From Chromobacterium sp. IIBBL 290-4 (GTDB lineage: Bacteria; Pseudomonadota; Gammaproteobacteria; Burkholderiales; Chromobacteriaceae): a stretch of 64,000 nt of DNA. Positions 32,101 through 38,100 of the stretch are shown piece by piece; positions within the stretch are counted from its first letter, which is position 1; every line of letters starts with the position of its first letter. The notes under the pieces are model-generated. The model ran no database searches. It saw nothing but the letters and a program-made list of their open reading frames with translations, and was not told where the DNA came from. The DNA lies in the NCBI RefSeq assembly GCF_024207115.1, contig NZ_CP100128.1:2170001-2234000 (forward strand). The letters are read 5' to 3'. The translations under genes were made by a program, and so were the position numbers.

Positions 32101-35100
32101 GCCGCACGGCAATACGACAAATTGCTCGCGCTTTGGACACAAGGCGCGACGATAGACTGGCAGGACGTATTGCCCGACTCCGGGTGCCGGCGCATCTCTT
32201 TGCCGACCTATCCGTTCGCCCGAGAGCGCTATTGGTTTACTGGCATTGAGCGGATAAGCAAGGGGCAATCGGTCATGCCAGTAGTCGAACGTAGGGGTTT
32301 TGATCTAATCGATCTCTCGAACGCGCGCGGAACGCGGTTCGCTGTCGATCTTTCCGGGCGCGAGTTTTTTTTCGAGGATCATGTTGTGCGAGGCCAGCGC
32401 ATGCTGCCCGGTGTCGTGTATCTGGAATTGGCTCGTCAAGCGGCCGAAATGCGCGGCTTGGCAAGTGGCGTGGCCGTCAAGTTGTGCGACGTGGCGTGGC
32501 TGCGTCCGACCGTTGCAAGGGAAGGTGGCCTGCGGCTCGAAATCGATCTTGACGCGCGTGACGACGACGGCGTGGATTTCACGATCAGCGAAGTGGCGGT
32601 GCATGCGGCTGAAGGTGAAACTTTGCGGGCGAGCGGCACAATTCGCTTTGCGGATGCCAGATGCGTACCAGCATTCGATGCCGACGCCCTGATCGGGCAA
32701 TTGCAAGGCCAGGGAGAGTCGTACAGCTTTGTCAGTCAGGCCGAATTCTATGCGCAATTGGCCGAGCATGGCTTGGCGTACGGTCCGGCGCACCGCTCGA
32801 TCACGGCGCTGCATATCGGGCGCGATGCCGTTCTGGCCCGGATTGAGTGCCCGATAGAAGCGAGTATGGACATCGGCGCGTTCGATCTGCATCCATCCAT
32901 GATGGATGCGGCACTGCAAGCTGTTCATCCGTTGCTGTCAGTCGGTGACGGCGGGTTTGCCGTGCCGTTTGTCGTCGATGAGGTCGTGGTGCATGGCGCA
33001 TCCCTGGAGCACATGTGGGCCTTTGTGAGACGTGGCGCGGAGTCCGGACAGGGCTTCGTCGTCGATCTGTTCGGTGACGACGGCGAGGCGTGCGTATCGC
33101 TGGCGGGATTCAAGGTCAGAGCGTTTGGCGTGCGAGCTTCTGCTCAGACCGTCGAGGACGTGGAGCTGTTGAGCGCGGGTGTGTCGTCGCTGGCTCCCCG
33201 TTGGTCATCCCAGGCCTTGCTGCCTGAGCCGGCGCAACTGCGCGGCGAGACGATCTTGCTGCTAGGGTCTTCGCAGGAACATGCCGCGTCGTTGCGCGCG
33301 GCGGGGGCGAGTGTCATGGTCTGCGATCTTGGCCCTGCGTCGGAGGTGGAGGAGATCGTTGAAAGATTGAGTGCTTTGCCGGCATTCGACCGGTTGCTCA
33401 TTTCTATGCCCGTCGGCGTTGCCACATCGATTGCCGATGAGGCGATGATCCACGATCAAAGGTTGCTGGCTGTGTATTGCCTTCGACTGGCCAAGGCGTT
33501 GCTTCGCTTGGGATATGACCGCAAGACACTGACCGCCACCATCCTGACATGGGGAGCCTTTGCCGTTGGCGGGCAGGCGTGCGCCGAGCCGGCACAGGCC
33601 AGTGTGCATGGCTTCGTCGGCTCTTTGGCCAACGAGATTCCACACTGGCAACTTAGCGTCGTGGATCTGATTAATCATGAAATGCCGGATTGGCGCGTCC
33701 TGCTCGTGCCGCCGAGGGGGCCGGGACTCATCTCTTTGGCGTATCGGCAGAGAGGCTGGCTGGTCCGCCAGCTGGTACCGTGTCAGCCGCCAGAACCGCC
33801 CGCGCCAGTCTACCGGCAAGGGGGCTTGTATGTGGTGATCGGCGGCGCAGGCGGCATCGGCGAGGCCTGGAGCCGGATGGTGATTCGCGAGTACGGAGCC
33901 AGGGTGGTATGGATTGGCCGCCGGCAAGCGGATGCTGCTTTGGATGCGAAGCTGGATGACTTGGGCCAGCTCGGTCCGCGTCCTGTTTACTTGGCCGCCG
34001 ATGCGGCGAACCGCGCTGCGCTCGAAGATGCCCGCGCGCAGATACTGAAGCGCTTTGGCCGGATCGACGGACTTGTCCATTCTGCAATCGTGCTTGAGGA
34101 CAGAAGCGTCGCTAACATGAGCGAAAGCCAGTTCGATGCTGGACTCACCGCCAAAGTCGACATCAGCGTGCGCATGGCGCAGATATTTGGCGCGGAGCCG
34201 CTTGATTTTGTCTTGTTCTTCTCCTCGCTCATTTCCTTTACCCGCAATGCTGGACAAAGCAACTACTCGGCTGGGTGCGCCTTCAAGGATGCGTTTGCCG
34301 AACGAATGCGCCAAGCATGGCCGTGCCCGGTCAAAGTCATGAATTGGGGGTATTGGGGCGGCACCGGAATCGTGGCCTCGTCGGCCTATCGCCAGCGCAT
34401 GGAGCGTGCCGGGTTCGGCTCGATTGAGGCGGGAGAGGCAATGGGCGCGCTCGAGGAATTGCTCGGCGGACCGTTTGATCAACTGGCTTTCCTTAAGACG
34501 CTGCGTCCATTGGGCATTGAGGGGTGCGTACCCGGCGAGCGGATCGTTGTGGCTCAAGCCATCCCCGGAGATACGAGCGCCACCTTGGCGGCGCACGGCG
34601 CGGACGTTGTCGAGCGCGATTGGAATCTCGCATTGCTGCTACAACGGGAGGAGGCGTTCCGGGCTATGTCCGAGTCCTTATACTGCCGCCTGCTGCAGGT
34701 GAAGCTTTGCGCGTCTGGGCTGTGGTCCGAGCTGCGACCGTATTCGCTCGACGAACTGGCCGGTACATTGGCGCCCGGCGTCACGACGCGCCGTTGGCTG
34801 GCACATAGCCTGGAACTGTTGGAACGGCAAGGGTTGGTGCGCCGCGAAGGCGATGGTGAGGCGACGCGCTATGTGCTGGCGCACAGGGAGTCGGCCGAGG
34901 CCGTTTGGGCCGAGTGGGCGCGTGCCAAGGCGTTGTGGCTCGCCGATCCGGACCGGCGCGCGCAAGTGGCGCTGGTCGATGCGTGTCTGGATGCATTGCC
35001 GGCGGTGTTGAGCGGTCGGACGCGGGCTACCGATGTGATGTTCCCGGATGCGTCGATGGCTCGGGTGGAGGGGATCTACCAACGCAACGCGGTCTCGGAC

Positions 35101-38100
35101 TATTTCAATGATGCGGTGGCGGACACGGTGTGGGCGCAGGTGTCGGCACGGCGGGCATCGGGCGGCCGGGCACTGCGCGTGTTGGAGATCGGCGCGGGCA
35201 CGGGCGGGACGAGCGCGCGGGTGCTGGCGCGGCTGGACGCGGCGCGGGACTGGGTGGAGGAGTACTGCTATAGCGACGTGTCGAGGGCGTTCTTGCTGCA
35301 TGCGGAAGAGCATTACGGGGAGGGCCGTCCGTATCTGTCGTACCGTTTGGTGGACGCGGAGCAGGACCTGCCGTCGCAGGGCATCGAGACAGGTCGCTAC
35401 GATGTGGTGCTGGCGACCAACGTGCTGCACGCTACGCGGGACATCCGCGCGACGGTGCGCCATGTGAAGGCGGCGTTGGCGCGTGGCGGTTTGCTGGTGC
35501 TAAACGAGCTCCATGGGGCGTCGGTGTTCAGTCATTTGACGTTCGGGTTGTTGGAGGGCTGGTGGAAGTATGAGGACGCGGCGCTGCGCGAAGCGGGCAG
35601 TCCCGGATTGACGGCCCGTATGTGGCAGCAGGTGTTGGAGGACGAGGGCTTTGGTGCGGTGAAGTTCGTCTGCGTCGGGGCGCATGGTCTGGGTCAGCAA
35701 GTGATCGTGGCCAAAAGCGACGGCTTGGCGAGAGTGAGGCGCGGCAAACCGACCACGCAAGAGGCGGTGAAAGCGCGGCGAGCTGAGCCGGAACGTATTG
35801 TCGAGGCCTCGGTCCGTGAGGTCCAGGCCGGCGCTAAGCCTGGACGCATCAGGCAAGTTGTCAGCTCCAGCGTTGCCCAAGCGCTCAAGGTGGCCGTCGA
35901 AGCCATCGACCCGGACGAAGCGTTTGCCGATTACGGGCTGGACTCGATTACTGGAGTCAACCTAGTACGGGTATTGAATGAAGTGCTCGGCATCGACCTG
36001 TCCACCACGGCCTTGTTCGACTACGGCACGGTAAACAAGCTTGCCGCGCATATTGCCAAGGAGCATGCGCCGCAAGTTGATGCTCACTCATCTTCCTTGG
36101 CGACCTCGCAGAGCGCGCCGCTGGCGCGCGTGCAAGCCGAACCAGCCGTAGAGATGCTGACCGGCGATATCCGATCCGGTGCCAAGCCTAGTGAAATCAG
36201 GCAAGTCGTTATCGCCAGCGTAGCCAAGGCGCTCAAGGTGGCGTCCGAGGTGGTCGATCCGGACGAAGCGTTTGCCGACTACGGGCTGGACTCGATAACC
36301 GGCGTCAACCTAGTACGGGTATTGAATGAAGCGCTCGGTATCGATCTCTCCACCACTGCCTTGTTCGACTATGGCACGGTAAGCAAGCTCACTGCGCATA
36401 TCGCCAAGGAGCATGCTCCGCTCGTTGCCGCTCGCACGCCGGCCCCCTTGGTTAAGGCGCAGGCCGCGCCAGAACCCATAGCCGCAGAGCAGGCTCCTCC
36501 GATATTTACCTCGGCGCTTGCGGCGACGTTGGCTTCTCCCATCGCCGTGACGCGCGAACCCATTGCGATCATAGGTGTCAGCGGACGTTTCCCGCAATCG
36601 GCGTCGTTGGATGAGTTGTGGCGAAATCTGGCATCAGGAATGGATGTCACCACGGAGGTGTCGCGATGGGATCTGTCCCGGCATGAGTCTGAGCGTCCGG
36701 CAGAACATATGCGCTGCCCCCGGGGCGGCTTTCTCGCGGACATCGACGCTTTCGACCCATTGTTCTTCAATATCTCCGGGCTGGAGGCTACCTGCATGGA
36801 CCCGCAGCAGCGCTTGTTCCTAGAGGAGTCATGGAAAGCGCTGGAAGACGCTGGCTATGTCGCCGAGGCTATCGCTGGGCGTAAGGTTGGCATTTACGTC
36901 GGTTGTAGTGCCGGGGACTATCGCGGCCAGTTTGCTGCTACGCCGCCTGCCCAGGCTTTCTGGGGCAACGCCACTTCTATCGTGCCGGCGCGCATCGCTT
37001 ATTTCCTGGATCTGCAAGGTCCCGCGATCGCGGTCGATACAGCTTGCTCCAGCTCCTTGGTTGCCGTTCATCTAGCCTGCCAGGCACTGTGGAGTGGCGA
37101 AGTGGAAATGGCACTGGCTGGCGGGGTGTTTGTGCAGGCGACGCCCTCGTTCCATCTTTCGTCGGAGCGCGCAGGGATGTTGTCGCCATCTGGCCGCTGC
37201 CATGCCTTTGATGCTCGAGCCGATGGCTTTGTGCCTTCCGAGGGGGTAGGCGTAGTGATCCTGAAGCGGCTGAGTGCAGCTTTGGCCGATGGGGACCACG
37301 TCCATGCTGTCATTCGCGGTAGCGGTATCAATCAGGATGGTGCCAGCAACGGCATCACAGCGCCGAGCGCCAAATCGCAGGCAAATCTGATTGAGCAGGT
37401 GCATCGGGACTTTGCCGTGCGGGCGGATGAAATCCAGCTGGTCGAAGCCCATGGCACCGGCACTCCGTTGGGGGACCCTATCGAATTCGAAGGCCTGGCG
37501 CGGGCTTTCCGCGCCGCTTCGACCGATCGGCGGGCATCTTGCGCGCTTGGTTCGATCAAGTCAAACATCGGTCATGCTGTCACGGCAGCCGGCGTGGCCG
37601 GACTCTTGAAGCTGGTGTTGGCATTGCGTCATGGCCAGATTCCGCCCGTCGCCAACTTCAAGGCGGGCAATCCGCGCATCGATTTCGAAGGCAGCCCGTT
37701 TTATCTCAATACCGAATTAAGCGATTGGCGCGTGGATGGGATGCCTCGTTGCGCTGCGCTCAGTTCTTTCGGTTTTAGTGGCACCAACGCGCATCTGGTG
37801 TTGCAAGAAGCGCCTGGCATCCCTTCTAAGCCAGGTGTGCTCGTGCCGAGATTGTTTGTGTTGTCGGCCCGCTCTAGTGATCAATTGCGCCAACAAGTGC
37901 GAAATCTGTCCGACGCCTGCCGGGCGAATCCGGCGGCCGACCCCGCGTCGATGAGTTATACCCTTCTGGCCGGACGTAAGCATTTCGAGTACCGCTTGGC
38001 CATAGTGGCCGAAAGCGAGGCCGAGCTGCTTGCCAGGCTTGAAGGTTGGTTGGTAGACGGGGAGGTTTCGCAAGCTGTTTTTGCCGGGCATTATCTGGCC

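Noticed and set aside
24367..35795. Insertion sequence or transposon carrying the repeat
   Set aside because: The repeats lie in frame within domains, with no terminal inverted repeats, target duplication or transposase.
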